Shown: piece by piece, positions 12,401 to 24,599 of the stretch | How the letters are laid out: the number at the start of each line of letters is the position of its first letter | Numbering within the stretch: position 1 is the first letter of the stretch | Translations under genes and position numbers: made by a program | Source of the DNA: Gordionus sp. m RMFG-2023 | Lineage: Eukaryota; Nematomorpha; Gordioida; Chordodea; Parachordodidae | Direction: 5' to 3' | Assembly (NCBI RefSeq): GCF_954871325.1 | Contig: NC_088775.1 | Location: 76,113,561-76,177,560 of the forward strand | Length of the DNA: 64,000 nucleotides | The notes under the pieces: model-generated | What the model saw: the letters and a program-made list of their open reading frames with translations, nothing else | The model's database searches: none | Told to the model about the DNA's origin: nothing

Positions 12401-15400
12401 ATCAATTAATCAATTGGAAAATCATATAATGGATCATTTAACAATCATTTGCTTCTCATATTTTCAAATTATTTTTGGAACAATTTTGCAATCAAAATTA
12501 TCTCAAATAACTAAACCCTTTAAATCCCCGGTTCTGACTAGAAACATTAATTTTTTAAATATGTGCTAGGAGGATTTGCAAAATTTTTAGACCTGCAGCC
12601 TATTGGTCTCTGTTAATTCTATGAATTAGTTTTTTTAAGTAGTGGTCTGCAATGGGCGGGATATTTAACATTTTTAAGAAAAAGTTGACAAACCCACCCA
12701 TCCATGGGTTATTTTAAATCACCCTCCCACCCATTTATCTACGAAATTTTTAATGCCCGCGCAATGTATATTTGATTGGTTGATCTTGATTTGGTTTTTA
12801 TTTATTTTAGCATATTTTTTAAATAAACACTCATTTTACTCGAAAAATATCGCAAATTTTTCAGAACCGCTCATTCTATAACTACATTTTTAACCAAATC
12901 TCTAGCCCGTCTAATGTATAAATTTTTTTAACCCTATGGGTTGGCATGGATGAGCTTTAGATTTACAACTTAAGAAATACTTTGATTCATAAAATGAGGG
13001 ATTGACCCCCCCCCCATAATACTAATTTTTTTAAAGATATTTTTGTTTGTCATAAAGTAGTTTGATTTAAAATTAGAAAAACCAAAACGCGATCACCAAT
13101 GAGTCTGACTGATCTGAGTTAATTAATGATCACTTTCATTACCATCATATCATAATAAATTATTTTTTAAATTTAGACTTTTCCCATGTTATATCTTATA
13201 ATTTTGATTTAAAAAATAAATAGTATTTGCCTGGGAAGCCATAGACAAAGGTATAGATGTTAATCAACAGTCTGAGCCTACAAAATTGGAATTGCTCTAT
13301 CGGGAATTTAAAGAGAAGCGTGAGGAATTGAAAGGTGATTTACGAAATACTCTTTATGATAAGTATGGTAGGCAGGAAGACTTCGAGGCGCCCCCCGTTC
13401 AATTGTTGCTAGCGCAAAACGTAATTTGATAAGTTATTTATAATATAACTTTAATAAATTAGTGACATCACTCACATTCATGGGAAGATATTTTTGGGCT
13501 ATTTTATTGGTAATATGGAACCAAGATTTTTTTCGTTCCGGTCCATTCCAATTTCCTTTAATTTAAAAAATATTTCATTGTATGTTTGCTAAGGTTGGCA
13601 TAATTAAATCAATTATTTTTTTGAATAAAAATCATAATTTAAATTTTTTTTGACTTGTGTTTTAAATAATTATTAGTCTTTTGTTTTCAAATAAAATTTT
13701 TGGTATATAAGTTTTAATTAATTACTATTTTATAAATGGTTTTTTGATGTACTAATCCTAAAATTATTTTTTGGTTTAATAAACTTATACATCTTAATAT
13801 TAATAAAATGTAAAGACATACTAAAAATTCCTATAATTATTTTGTCCTGTTTAATTAATATTAATTCAATATTTTGTTAATGCGAAATTTAATTCAGATG
13901 CAGCTTAACAATATTAATTCTAGTTTATATAAAAAAAACTATAATTTTAAAATAGTCAATATTGTTAACAATTTTCCAATAAGACTTTATCACTTGTTTT
14001 TCAATAAAGTTTTAAATTTTTTTTATGTTTTGGACGCAGGATGAACAAAATAATATTCAATGTTAAATAAATGAAAAGAATTATATTCAAAAAATACCAC
14101 AAGATTGATTATATGATTTTTTATAATTATCAACTGATAAAACTATAACTGGTCACTTTACGAAGGCAGTAATCTTTGAAGGTTTTATATTACTTTTTTT
14201 CATAAAATTTTTTTATAGTGTTTCTTATTTAATATTTTAAAAATTTTTTCACTTTAGTTGCTAATCGGCATATTTTGTTTTAATATATAAAAAGTGAAAA
14301 ATTGAAATCTTATAAATAATAATAATTTTATAGTTTAATTTATTATTAAATAAATAACTAAAATGATATTTGATTGTTATTGAAGGAATCCTACATAGAA
14401 TACTCACGAACGGGGCAGGTTGTTAAGGGGCAAGAACGGGCGAAACTCAAATCTAAATATGAGGAAGATGTTTACATTCAAAATCATACGGTATAGTTTT
14501 TTTTTAACATTAATAAAGAAGAAATTCAATTTCTCATAATTTAAGTTATTTTAAATTAGCCAAAATAATGGTTATAAGCAGGGATCCAAACCGAAACGAA
14601 TATCGGTTCGGGTTCAGTTCGTAAAAAATTAAAATATCGGTTCGGTTCGAACCTCTAAATACCCTACATTCGAATTATGTAGAGGGGAAATTTTTTTTTA
14701 TTTTATCAAATTTAAAAAACATGCATAAAACCTTCATTTTTATTAATTGTACATTATAAAATAATATTTAATTTATAAATATAAAAATAAAAATCAATAA
14801 TTAATTTTAATATGAACAATATTTGACTTTTTTTACTTAAATTTTTTTTATTAAGCCGGATAATTAATACATTTTTAAAATTAGTCTCACTCATCTATAA
14901 AGAGATAGTATAAATTTAATAATTGAAAAACATCTTTCCACACTAACTTGAGCCGACACTGCCAATATGATATCAGATTAGATGTGTCATTTATAATATT
15001 TTGGATTTAATTTTTCTCTAAGCATTATAATTTATAAGCTTAAAGTATTTAAAAAATGTTGTAAAATGACAATATACTAAAGTTTATAAAAATTATGATC
15101 GACGCTTATCAATCAAATGGGATTGATGCTAATTTTAAAATAATTCAAATAAAATTGAAATTTTTTCAATATACTAATAATAACTTACATATTATTTTAT
15201 AAGAATAAGTTTATAAAAATTATGATCGACGCTTATCAATCAAATGGGATTGATGCTAATTTTAAAATAATTCAAATAAAATTGAAATTTTTTCAATATA
15301 CTAATAATAACTTACATATTATTTTATAAGAATAAAATCATGAGGGTTCAGAAGCATTTTAGCGGTTCGGTTTAGGTTCAGCTAGAATTTTTTTAGCGGT

Positions 15401-18400
15401 TTAGGTTCGGTTCAGGTTCGATAAAAAATACCGGTTTTTAGCGGTTTAACGGTTCGGTCCAGATTCGGTTTGGATCCCTGGTTATAAGTAGCAAACATAT
15501 CAATTGGCCCCCTTATTTATACTTATTTTAAGCAAGTAAGGTTTTCTGGATCTCACCAAATAATAAGTGAATTTATTACAATTTGTCCAAAATTTTGTAA
15601 ACAACCTATCTATATTTTAATTGATAATTTTTTTTCCACCATCATTTTAGTCTGTATGGGGATCTTTTTGGTATCAACAATGTTGGGGTTACAAATGCTG
15701 TAATTCATTCGTTAAACAATCTTATTGCATGGGGGAAAAAGGATTACAATTATTCAAAGTAAATATTGTCGAATAAAAATGTTTGTTCAGTTTGTTATTA
15801 CTCATTATAATAATGTTAAAATTGGATTTTAAAAATGCTATCAAAAATATTATTATTAAAAATGTACTAAACTGGGTTTTTTCTATATTTAGACTCGACC
15901 GCTTATGGCAAAATGGTCGGTTTTTTTGCCGGTGTTCTTTTTAAAAAAAATATATATTTATTAATATTTACTCCTTGTCTCTAATTTAAATCTGAAACTT
16001 AATCAACGAAGTACTTATACCAAGTTACAACATTAAATTTTTTTAATGGTAAGAATGAGATTCTGAATCTCTTTTATAAATCATTTATTGACGGACGATT
16101 TTTATCATGCTATTTTTTACAGGAAATAAATTTTGGCATGTATAGAATACCTACTGCATACATTTTTTTATTATTTAATTTATATCAAAAATCTTATGAT
16201 ATAAAAAATTAAAGATGAAACCTCAAACAAACGTTGTTTTTCCTATTTTTTATTGCTATTACGATCCTTATGGATATACCTTGTCAGCATTTTATTGCAA
16301 ATTTTTTATCATTAAAATTAGGAGTCTACCGATACCAATTTTTGGAAGCCGATTTGATATTGCTGATATCTAGATATCGGCCAATTACCAATTTAATAAC
16401 ATTCATTTGATTTTATTTATACATATTTATTATATTTTTATTTTCAAAAATATACTATATCGAATTTAAATTATATTTTAAGCTAGACTTATTTATATAT
16501 TCATCAAAGAAAAATATGTAAACATTGATAAATCATCTATTTATATAGTAAAATCGTTGTAATCTTTTTTTGTTCCAAAAGTCTTTCTATTGTGTATCAA
16601 GTTTATCATGATCAATATAAAGTGTATTTTTTTAAAATTATTTATTAAGTTTATAAATCATAAAATTCTATCAATTTAAAAATTTAATTAGACGCCATTT
16701 AATCAGATCTAATCGGTAAATTTAATAATCAGCCGCTAACCGATATTTTAAAAGAGACGAAAAATCGGCCGATCCAATAAAAGATATCTATATCTTACAA
16801 TCATCTATACCAAAACTTATTTCAAATTTTTTATTATCGCAATCAAATTATAATTTGCTCATTCATTTTGTTAAAAAAAATTCGGATATGACTTTTTTAA
16901 TTTTAATTTAAAAACGATTGCAATTTATAAAATAAGGTACCATATGCATTAAAATAAAATACATCTAAAAAAATGAAAATTTTATAATAAAAAATGTTAA
17001 AATACGCGAAAAGGTGCCTCTAGGTAATGACACCGTTGATTCATATATTATGTGACCTACATATTTCAATTGAAATTCGTTGACGCCTTTCCGAGGATAA
17101 CCCGAAATTAAAAGCCGGCTCTGGTTCCAAAAGCACCGATTGTATCAGAAACATCGGGGATTAAAGTGATATTAGGAATGTTAATATATTTATTTATTTT
17201 TATAATTTCCGCGCTTACCAAAGAGGAGCTAAAGGATAGTGCAAAACGATCAACGCATGTATAATCCTGGCATAGCGGGATACCGTCCATGGAATGAGTG
17301 TCTTATGTTGTCTCAGAAATTAGGGGTCCTACGGGTTCCGACGTTGATGGAACATTGGTTGGGCGGACAGTTCTAACAATATAATTTACTGCTTGGTGGC
17401 TTGAATGGCGGCCTTAAGCGACAATGAAGAGGATGATAGCCTAAGTAGGCAGGGAGTGAACAGAATTTGCAAGATAAGGTTGACGATATCATAGCCTAAA
17501 CCAAGGCTTGTTCCCATCGAATTCTTCTTTGAAAAGAAGCAAACCAAGGTTAGAGCTAGGAATAGCCTTGAGCCATTTATAACCTAAATTTAATTGTTGA
17601 TGGGGAATTTATACTTTGATTTATTGGGGAGGTGATATCTTGGTTAGATCGAGAAAAGACCCTTCATTCATCGCTCGAGTAAAACGATTCAACTTAATCC
17701 TGGATTAAAGGTAATTCCCAGTCTTGCTGTTTGGAGTAAAGACAAGGGAGAATTTGAGACGTTTGACCTCCATGGGTCCGGGGCCAACCTCAGTTGGGTA
17801 TGTGGTGATAAATAATGTTAATAATTGGTTGACTTTTGGTGACAAGAGAAAAGCTGCAAATTTCAGTGAGTCAGGAATTTTATTTTTTAATAATTATTTT
17901 TTTAATGGCTAAAATTTGTTATACTGATTTAAAGCTTATTTTTTTTATCCCCTTTTTTATATGTGAAAACAAAATTTTTTTTTTTTGTTTTTTAAGTTTT
18001 TTTTCTCGTTTTTTAAATCCATAATTGAAAATAAAAATTAGTTTAAAAGTTTACTGCAGAATTTTCTGAAGATTTGCAGGATAGGGACTCTATACATGCT
18101 GGGATTCACTTTCGGTAAAATCAAATTTCTAAAATTAAAAAATCGAACTCCCTAAATAGTAGTGTTGTTAAAACGCCGCGAGTCGCGACCCCGACCCAAA
18201 GCTCGGGTCGTTTTAGACTCCGACTCAATGTTTGGGTCGTTTTTTTCGACTTCGACCCGAGTTCAAGCCGAAAAAAACGACTTCGACCCAAAATATGGGT
18301 CGTTTTTTTCGACTCCGACCCAAGTCCAAGCCGAAAAAAACGACCTCGACCCAAAATATGGGTCGTTTTTTACGACTCCGACTCAAAATTTGGGTCGTAT

Positions 18401-21400
18401 TTTTCGACTCAAACTTGAAATTTGGGTCGTATTTTTCGACTTAAACTTGAAGTTTGGGTCATATTTTTCGACTCAAACTTGTAGTTTGGGTCGTATTTTT
18501 CGACTCCAACTCAAAGTTTGGGTCGTTTTTCTGACTCAGACTCAAACATCGTGTCGTTTTATTCAATCGACCCAAAATATGGATCTTTCTTTTTAAAGAC
18601 GACTTAAAGTTAGGGTTGCTTTTTTTCACCCCTAACCCAATATCTAGATCATTTTTTTCGACCAAAAGTCAAATAACATTATATTAATATTATAGGCGGG
18701 AAAGTTATTTAAAGCTTCTTTAAAATAATGCTCTGATTAACTATTCATCATAGTTATATTTAAAAATTTTTAAGTGATGTACCATAGAAAAGTGCCATTT
18801 GTCATGATAATTATTTTTGAGCTTTTTTAAATGAAATAGATAAAAATATATATTTTAGACATGTTAAATCAAAATTTCAGTGATGATGTACCATAGATAA
18901 GTGGTAATTGTCATAATCGCTATTTTTGAACTTTTTTGAGTTTTTTTAAAGCAAATTGCTAAAAATATATATTCTAAACATGTTAATTAAAAATTCAGTG
19001 AGGATGTATCATAGATAGGTGACAATTGTCATAATCGCTATTTTTGAACTTTTTTCAATTTTTTTAAAGGAAATAGCAAAAAATATATATTCTAACCATG
19101 TTAAATTAAAAATTCAGTGAGGATGTATCATAGATATGTGACAATTGTCATAATCGCTATTTTTGAACTTTTTCAAATTTTTTTAAAGGAAACATCTTAA
19201 AATATATATTCTAAACATGTTAAATTTAAAATTCAGTGAGGATGTATCATATATAGGTGACAATTGTCATAATCGCTATTTTTGAACTTTTTAAAATTTT
19301 TTTAAAGGAAATATCTAAAAATATATATTCTTAACATGTTAAATTAAAAATTCAGTGAGGATGTATCATAGATAGGTGACAATTGTCATAATCGCTATTT
19401 TTGAATTTTTTCAAATTTTTTTAAAGGAAATAGCTAAAAATATATATTCTAAACATGTTAAATTAAAATTTCAGTGAGGATGTATCATAGATAGGTGACA
19501 ATTGTCATAATCGCTATTTTTAAACTTTTTCAAATTTTTTTAAAGGAAATATCTAAAAATATATATTCTAAACATGTTAAATTAAAAATTCAGTGAGGAT
19601 GTATCATAGATAGGTGACAATTGTCATAATCGCTATTTTTGAACTTTTTCAAATTTTTTTAAAGGAAATAGCTAAAAATATATATTGTAAAGATGTTAAA
19701 ATAAAATTTCAGTGAAGATGTACCATAGAAAAGTGACAATTGTCATAATCGCTATTTTTGAACTTTTTTCAATTATTTTAAAGGAAATAGCAAAAAATAT
19801 ATATTCTAAAAATGTTAAATTAAAAATTCAGTGAGGATGTATCATAGATATGTGACAATTGTCATAATCGTTATTTTTGAACTTTTTCAAATTTTTTTAA
19901 AGGAAACATCTTAAAATATATATTCTAAACATATTAAATTTAAAATTCAGTGAGGATGTATCATAGATAGGTGACTTTAACATGTTTAGAATATATATTT
20001 TTAGCTATCTCCTTTAAAAAAATTGAAAAAAGTTCAAAAATAGCGATTATGACAATTGTCACCTATCTATGATACATCCTCACTGAATTTTAAATTTAAC
20101 ATGTTTAGAATATATATCTTTAGATATTTCCTTTAAAAAAGTTCAAAAATAGCGATTATGACAATTGTCACCTATCTATGAAACATCCTCACTGAAATTT
20201 TAATTTAACATGTTTAGAATATATATTTTTAGCTATTTCCTTTAAAAAATTTGAAAAAGTTCAAAAATAGCGATTTTGACAATTGTCACCTATCTATGAT
20301 ACATCCTCACTGAATTTTTAATTTAACATGTTTAGAATATATATTTTTAGATATTTCCTTTAAAAAAATTTCAAAAATAGCGATTATGACAATTGTCACC
20401 TATATATGATACATCCTCACTGAATTTTTAATATAACATGTTTAGAATATATATTTTTAGCTATTTGCTTTAAAAAAATTGAAAAAAGTTCAAAAATATT
20501 GATTATGACAATTGTCACCTATCTATGATACATCCTCACTGAATTTTTAATTTAACATGTTTAGAATATATATTTTTAGATATTTCCTTTAAAAAAATTT
20601 AAAAAAGTTCAAAAATAGCGATTATGACAATTGTCACCTATCTATGATATATCCTCACTGAATTTTTAATTTAACCTGTTTAGAATATATATTTTTAGCT
20701 ATTTCCTTTAAAAAAATTTGAAAAAGTTCAAAAATAGCGTATATGACAATTGTCACCTATCTATGATACATCCTCACTGAATTTTTAATTTAACATGTTT
20801 AGAATATATATTTTTAGATATTTCCTTTAAAAAAATTTGAAAAAGTTAAAAAATAGCGATTATGACAATTGTCACCTATCTATGATACATCCTCACTGAA
20901 TTTTTAATTTAACATGTTTAGAATATATATTTTTAGCAATTTGCTTTAAAAATACTCAAAAAAGTTCAAAAATAGCGATTATGACAATTACCACTTATCT
21001 ATGGTACATCATCACTGAAATTTAGATTTAACATGTCTACAATATATATTTTTATCTATTTCATTTAAAAAAGTTCAAAAATAATTATCATGACAAATGG
21101 CACCTTTCTATGGTACATCACTTAAAAATTTTAAAATATAACTATGATGAATAGTTAACCAGAGCATTATAATTTAAAGAAGCTTTAAGTAACTTTCCCG
21201 CCTATAATATTAATATATACTAAATGTTATTTGACTTTTGGTCGAAAAAAATGATCTAGATAATTGGGTTAGGGGTGAAAAAAAGCAACCCTAACTTTAA
21301 GTCGCCTTTAAAAAAAAGATCCATATTTTGGGTCGGATTGAATAAAACGACCCGATGTTTGAGTCTGAGTCAGAAAAACGACCCAAACTTTGAGTTGGAG

Positions 21401-22309
21401 TCGAAAAATACGACCCAAACTTCAAATTTGAGTCGAAAAATACGACCCAAACTTCAAGTTTTAGTCGAGAAATACGACCCAAACTTCAAGTTTGAGTCGA
21501 AAAATATGACCCAAACTTCAAGTTTAAGTCGAAAAATACGACCCAAATTTCAAGTTTGAGTCGAAAAATACGACCCAAATTTTGAGTCGGAGTCGTAAAA
21601 AACGACCCATATTTTGGGTCGAGGTCGTTTTTTTCGGCTTGAACTCTGGTCGAAGTCGTAAAAAACGACCAAAACTTTGAGTTGGAGTCGAAAAAACGAC
21701 CCAAAATTTGGGTGAGCTCTGTTCGAGCCGACTCGGCTAAGCCGATTAACAACACTACTAAATAGTTTAAAGTTGAGAATTCCAAATCACCACAGAAGGA
21801 TTCCAGTGTAGTCGTCATTCTAGATTAACTCACAACATATCGTCAGCTATGAATTATAATGTTCTATATCCAATTTTTTAAAAAAATATTGTATTTTAGA
21901 TTAAGAGATCACAGGGAAATAATGATTATTTTAAAATTATATTTTAAACATTTTTATTGATAACACAGTATTGAAGGAATGAGTTATTAAAAAAAAGTGA
22001 ATATAGAACACTATAATACTCAGCCGATGATATATATTATATTGTAAATAGAAAATTAATAGTTGATCATTACAAATTATATTTAAAATATTGAATACTG
22101 TCGATTTTTTTTAAGATCTCTAATAATTGTATTAAAATCTAATCTCAAAAAAATTAATTAATTTTTTATTACCCTATTTATTTTTAAAACGAATTAAATA
22201 ATCATTCATATTTTTTGTTAAATAGGAAAGATTGGAAAATGAAGCCGATGAAAATCAAACTCAGAACGAATTTGAAAATCGAACCTCTAAAAGGATAAAA
22301 ATAACATGA
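6500..22309 (+). CDS. SLU7: Pre-mRNA-splicing factor SLU7
   Basis: SLU7 is a nuclear second-step splicing factor that holds the 3' splice-site AG during exon ligation. Eleven exons join in phase: 6500-6660, 6704-6854, 6900-6977, 7019-7186, 7258-7515, 7763-7860, 11742-11809, 13224-13420, 14386-14490, 15651-15758 and 22226-22309. Together they give 491 codons plus a stop. The start ATG precedes the conserved [18 protein letters not shown] segment. The CCHC zinc knuckle [14 protein letters not shown] is at residues 115-128. It is followed by [45 protein letters not shown] and [14 protein letters not shown], all in family order. The protein is shorter than vertebrate SLU7 (about 586 residues) because the tail is brief and ends KRIKIT. 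The last exon is the least certain, since it follows a 6.5 kb intron and extra small exons could be missed. Four of the introns are only 41-71 bases. Confidence 0.93.
8120..9970. repeat. Degenerate repeats with CCAATCCGATATTAAATATC ends
   Basis: Similar tracts occur at about 8203-8250 and 9895-9960: each has a GATAATAT(T/C)-type lead, then AATCCAATATTAAATATC or AATCCGATATTAAATATCGG. Related CCGATATC motifs occur near 8885 and in 16310-16800. They look like the ends of old insertions in the SLU7 intron, but boundaries cannot be set. An open stretch at about 9061-9190 between them resembles nothing I know. Confidence 0.4.
8600..8770. mobile_element. Degenerate MITE of the TAGTGTTGTTAA family
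   Basis: The interior TACCTAAGCCTCGAAATTTT and the following ATGCCCAAACC match the middle of the MITE at 29458-29674 (CCTAAGCCTCGAGATTTCG). The terminal repeats are eroded. Confidence 0.45.
10073..10192 (-). pseudogene. hAT transposase C-terminal scrap
   Basis: About 39 codons on the minus strand read [19 protein letters not shown] then [14 protein letters not shown] and end in a stop. This is the end of the hAT dimerisation domain (family pattern SSERLFSKAG followed by RRNRL). No other part of the transposase is visible nearby. It lies in the large SLU7 intron on the opposite strand. Confidence 0.6.
10200..11741. other. SLU7 intron sequence, nothing firm
   Basis: AT-rich intron DNA. A patch at about 10980-11105 with repeated TAGC(T/G)AC motifs resembles one at 26020-26095 and may be an old repeat. 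No coding or RNA signal is supported. Confidence 0.4.
12630..12970. repeat. Old repeat with GGTCTGCAATGGGCGGG end
   Basis: It begins AGTGGTCTGCAATGGGCGGG and contains several CCCACCC, GCCCGC and GGGTTGG tracts in otherwise AT-rich DNA. The first motif recurs in reverse complement at the end of 28360-28800 (CCCATTGCAGACCGC), and the GGGCGGGC motif recurs at 37800-38060. I infer one dispersed repeat family. The far end of this copy is unclear. Confidence 0.5.
13421..14385. other. SLU7 intron 8, nothing recognised
   Basis: AT-rich intron between exons 8 and 9 of SLU7 with no repeat or coding signal that I can support. Confidence 0.5.
14579..15480. mobile_element. Non-autonomous hAT element, copy 1
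   Basis: 902-base element with terminal inverted repeats: CAGGGATCCAAACCGAAACG at the left and GGTTTGGATCCCTG at the right. Both ends carry runs of GGTTCGG-type subterminal repeats. The 8 bases GTTATAAG are duplicated on both flanks (14571-14578 and 15481-15488), the hallmark of hAT transposition. It holds no coding sequence. A 127-base internal segment is perfectly duplicated in tandem (15081-15207 and 15208-15334). It lies in intron 9 of SLU7. The second copy is at 48591-49442. Confidence 0.9.
16310..16800. repeat. Diffuse repeat with CGATATC / GGCCGAT motifs
   Basis: Motifs GATATCTAGATATCGGCC near 16362 and AATCGGCCGATCC near 16763 suggest inverted ends of an old insertion, with CCGATACC near 16328. 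No target duplication could be identified. Confidence 0.35.
17090..17910. other. GC-richer patch, possible decayed coding sequence
   Basis: About 800 bases with clearly higher GC than the surrounding intron. It lies inside the last SLU7 intron. No uninterrupted gene is present. The plus strand reads [19 protein letters not shown] in one frame near 17693-17750, and the neighbouring frame just upstream reads [11 protein letters not shown]. Together these faintly recall the C-terminal beta strands of a mitochondrial porin, but the resemblance is too weak for a call. The minus strand has an open stretch at 17108-17290 that I do not recognise. A decayed gene copy or an old repeat would both fit. 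Confidence 0.3.
18770..19972. repeat. Tandem array of about 117-base units, left arm
   Basis: About ten units share GATGTATCATAGATAGGTGA, CAATTGTCATAATCGC and ATATATATTCTAAACATGTT. The spacing measured between neighbouring units is 117 bases. GACAATTGTC inside the unit is itself a palindrome. Confidence 0.9.
19973..21130. repeat. Tandem array of about 117-base units, right arm
   Basis: The same unit as the left arm in reverse orientation, about nine copies. One unit near 20341-20400 is shortened. The outermost unit of each arm is the most divergent. Confidence 0.9.
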
Positions 22310-22943
22310 CATCGATTTTTTACTCCGATTATTACATACTTCAATATTTATATTATTTTATTATTAATGTGAACATTTCTTAATGTATTTATTTAATAAT
22401 ATTATTTATTGATCGATATAAATTAAATTATTATTCTTATAACATATTAAAAAAGATTATTATGTTCAAATATTTATTCCAAAAATTACATTAGAGTTAG
22501 GTGGGGGGGCTCAGTTTTGGTCTTATTTTTTAATTTAAAAAATATCCTTTTATATTTCTAAATCAATTGAAGTTTAACTATTAATGTAAAGGTTTACAAT
22601 AAATTTGCTTGATATGAATTTAAAAAAAAAAAATAATATCTAAGAATGTAAAAAAATTTGGATGTGTATTCTATTTTTAAAAATTTAATTTTTTTCCCAA
22701 ACTCTACTATATAAATACATTTTTACTAACAATTTTTAAAAATTATTTATGGTATTTAGAAATGAAAAGTGTCCCACATCCTATTCAATTCAATTATTAA
22801 CATTTAAAAAAATAATACCGGCCTTATTTTATTTGATTATATATTTTTAAAATGTTAAAAAAGACAATTATACTTTAATTCATAATATTATATATATTAC
22901 AAAAAAATGTTTATAATTTATATATAAAGTAAAGGCTCATGAA
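22310..22943. other. Region 3' of SLU7, nothing recognised
   Basis: AT-rich downstream flank of SLU7. Possible polyadenylation motifs are too common in this composition to assign. A GGGGGGG run lies near 22502. Confidence 0.4.
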
Positions 22944-23454
22944 CAGGGTTGCCAGGTCAAAATTTTCAAATTGTGGGAGAAATTCGGTATTTTGTGGGAG
23001 TAATATAAAAATTATGGGAGAAATATAAAAATTGCTAACCGGGATTTAGAATTGACTTAGTTATCAGCTTATTATTTTTTATAAATATAAAATCGAATCT
23101 ATTTTCCAAAATAAAATAGGTAATTATTTTTCAAAATAAAATAGCCAACTATTTTTCAAAATAAAATAGCCAACTATTTTTCAATTTTCAAAATAGGTAA
23201 TTATAGTACGACACAAAATTTCTTAAATACTATCTTTATTATTAAAATAACATTGATTTATTATAATAAACTAATTTTGTTTAAAAATAATAACCAACGA
23301 TCTTTTTTAAATACAAAAGAATGTAAACAAGATAAAATTTTATAAAAAAATTGTAATTTTACAATGTAAAAAAATATATTTTATGCTAATGTATAAATAA
23401 GATTTTATAAAAAAACAAACAATTTTAAATTTACAATGTAAAAAATAATTATAA

Positions 23455-23910
23455 TCAGTGCGGGGAAGTTGTTCTACAGTATTTAGTTAATACAATGGGG
23501 GAAGGGAATTATGATATTTTGAGGCATCAAAAATCTTCAAAGCATAAATCAGTACAGGGCAGTTTATCAACATCTATTGCAAAACAAAAATATTCTTCAA
23601 AAATAAGAAATAATACAGATGCAATTACAGTTGCGGAAATGGTAAATATCTTTCATGCAGTACAACATTCAGAGAGCTACTTAATATCACAATGTTGGTA
23701 GAATCTTTCCCGATAATATTTAACGACTAATATAAATGAAAAGTATACTTTGTAGAACACAAATGAGCAAGGTTATCATCAATGTTTTAGGATATAAATC
23801 CAGAAGGTCAATTCTTGACGATTTGAAAGATGTGCAAACATATGCAATTCTAACAGATGCATCTAATAAGGAGATATCAAAACATTTCCCTTGATCCTCC
23901 CCTATTTCAA
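23455..23910 (+). pseudogene. hAT transposase N-terminal fragment
   Basis: The plus strand reads YDILRHQKSSKHK, the end of a BED-like or related zinc-finger region (family pattern DIEKHQNTKKH). ITVAEMVNIFHAVQHS follows, then ILDDLKDVQTYAILTDASNK, the segment around the first catalytic aspartate of this hAT group. The frame is interrupted near 23700. A further scrap on the same strand at 24236-24460 (EVYLGILHIGNLLYTVNMQL) overlaps in content with the minus-strand fragment at 24847-25284. Confidence 0.7.
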
Positions 23911-24599
23911 CAAAATTAATGTCATTTCAATAAAACTATTAAAAAATTTTTCTCCAGATATGAAATATCCAAAGACATAGCTAACCATATATAATGGTAA
24001 ATATGGCAGATTTGGCATTACCAATGTATTGCATGGCAGCTTTCTGATCTGATAATTCCTCAGTGAATTTGGCAAAAACCAGAGTGTATTTACAGAATTG
24101 AGTCAGCATAATGTTGGTTGACAGGTTCCTCCTAATACGCGCCATCGTAGAATTTTAAAATTTTACAAACCTTTAAAAAATAAATAGATTATAAAAGCTG
24201 TCCTAATATTTTGAAAAAAATTTTCAAAAATAAATTGCAGAAGTTTATTTAGGAATTTTACATATAGGAAATCTACTATATACTGTTAATATGCAGTTGC
24301 AATCAGAAGAATATAATTTAATAAAGGTTCACTAAATTATGCTGCAGAAATACCAAAGTATCGGATAATTATTAAGATTTAATATGATGTCATGTTTGAG
24401 GAGATTGTAATGCTTCTTTATTTTTATGATTTGCCAAAATATTCAAAATATTAATTTTACAATGTAAAAAATAAATTTATTTGATTTTATGCAAATGTAT
24501 AAATAAGATTTTATAAAATATAGAAAGTCAAATAGTTATAGTTAATTATATTTTATTTGAGATTTAAATAATGGAACTAAAAGTTTACCGTCGTTATTA

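Larger units (their letters stand above)
18160..21757. mobile_element. Giant foldback element with hAT-type ends
   Basis: A 3,598-base near-palindrome, with arms meeting near 19972. The ends read TAGTGTTGTTAAAACG and GCCGATTAACAACACTA, and the 8 bases CTAAATAG flank both sides (18152-18159 and 21758-21765). Each arm has three zones: about 500 bases of roughly 32-base units (GGGTCGTATTTTTCGACTC type), a unique spacer of about 110-150 bases, and an array of about 117-base units containing GACAATTGTCATAATCGC. There are about nine or ten array units per arm, in opposite orientation. It has no transposase, so it must be mobilised in trans if it ever was mobile. The termini match the 220-base MITEs at 35006 and 53805. 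It lies in the last intron of SLU7. The reading frames seen across the 32-base units are repeat artefacts. Confidence 0.9.

Noticed and set aside
18121-18665. Several overlapping frames rich in [16 protein letters not shown]-type repeats (also 21275-21818)
   Set aside because: They are translations of the about 32-base tandem units in the foldback arms. The frames occur on both strands and mirror each other.
18770-21130. 117-base repeats considered as a centromeric or independent satellite
   Set aside because: The array is confined within the foldback ends and is flanked by an 8-base duplication, so it is part of that mobile element.
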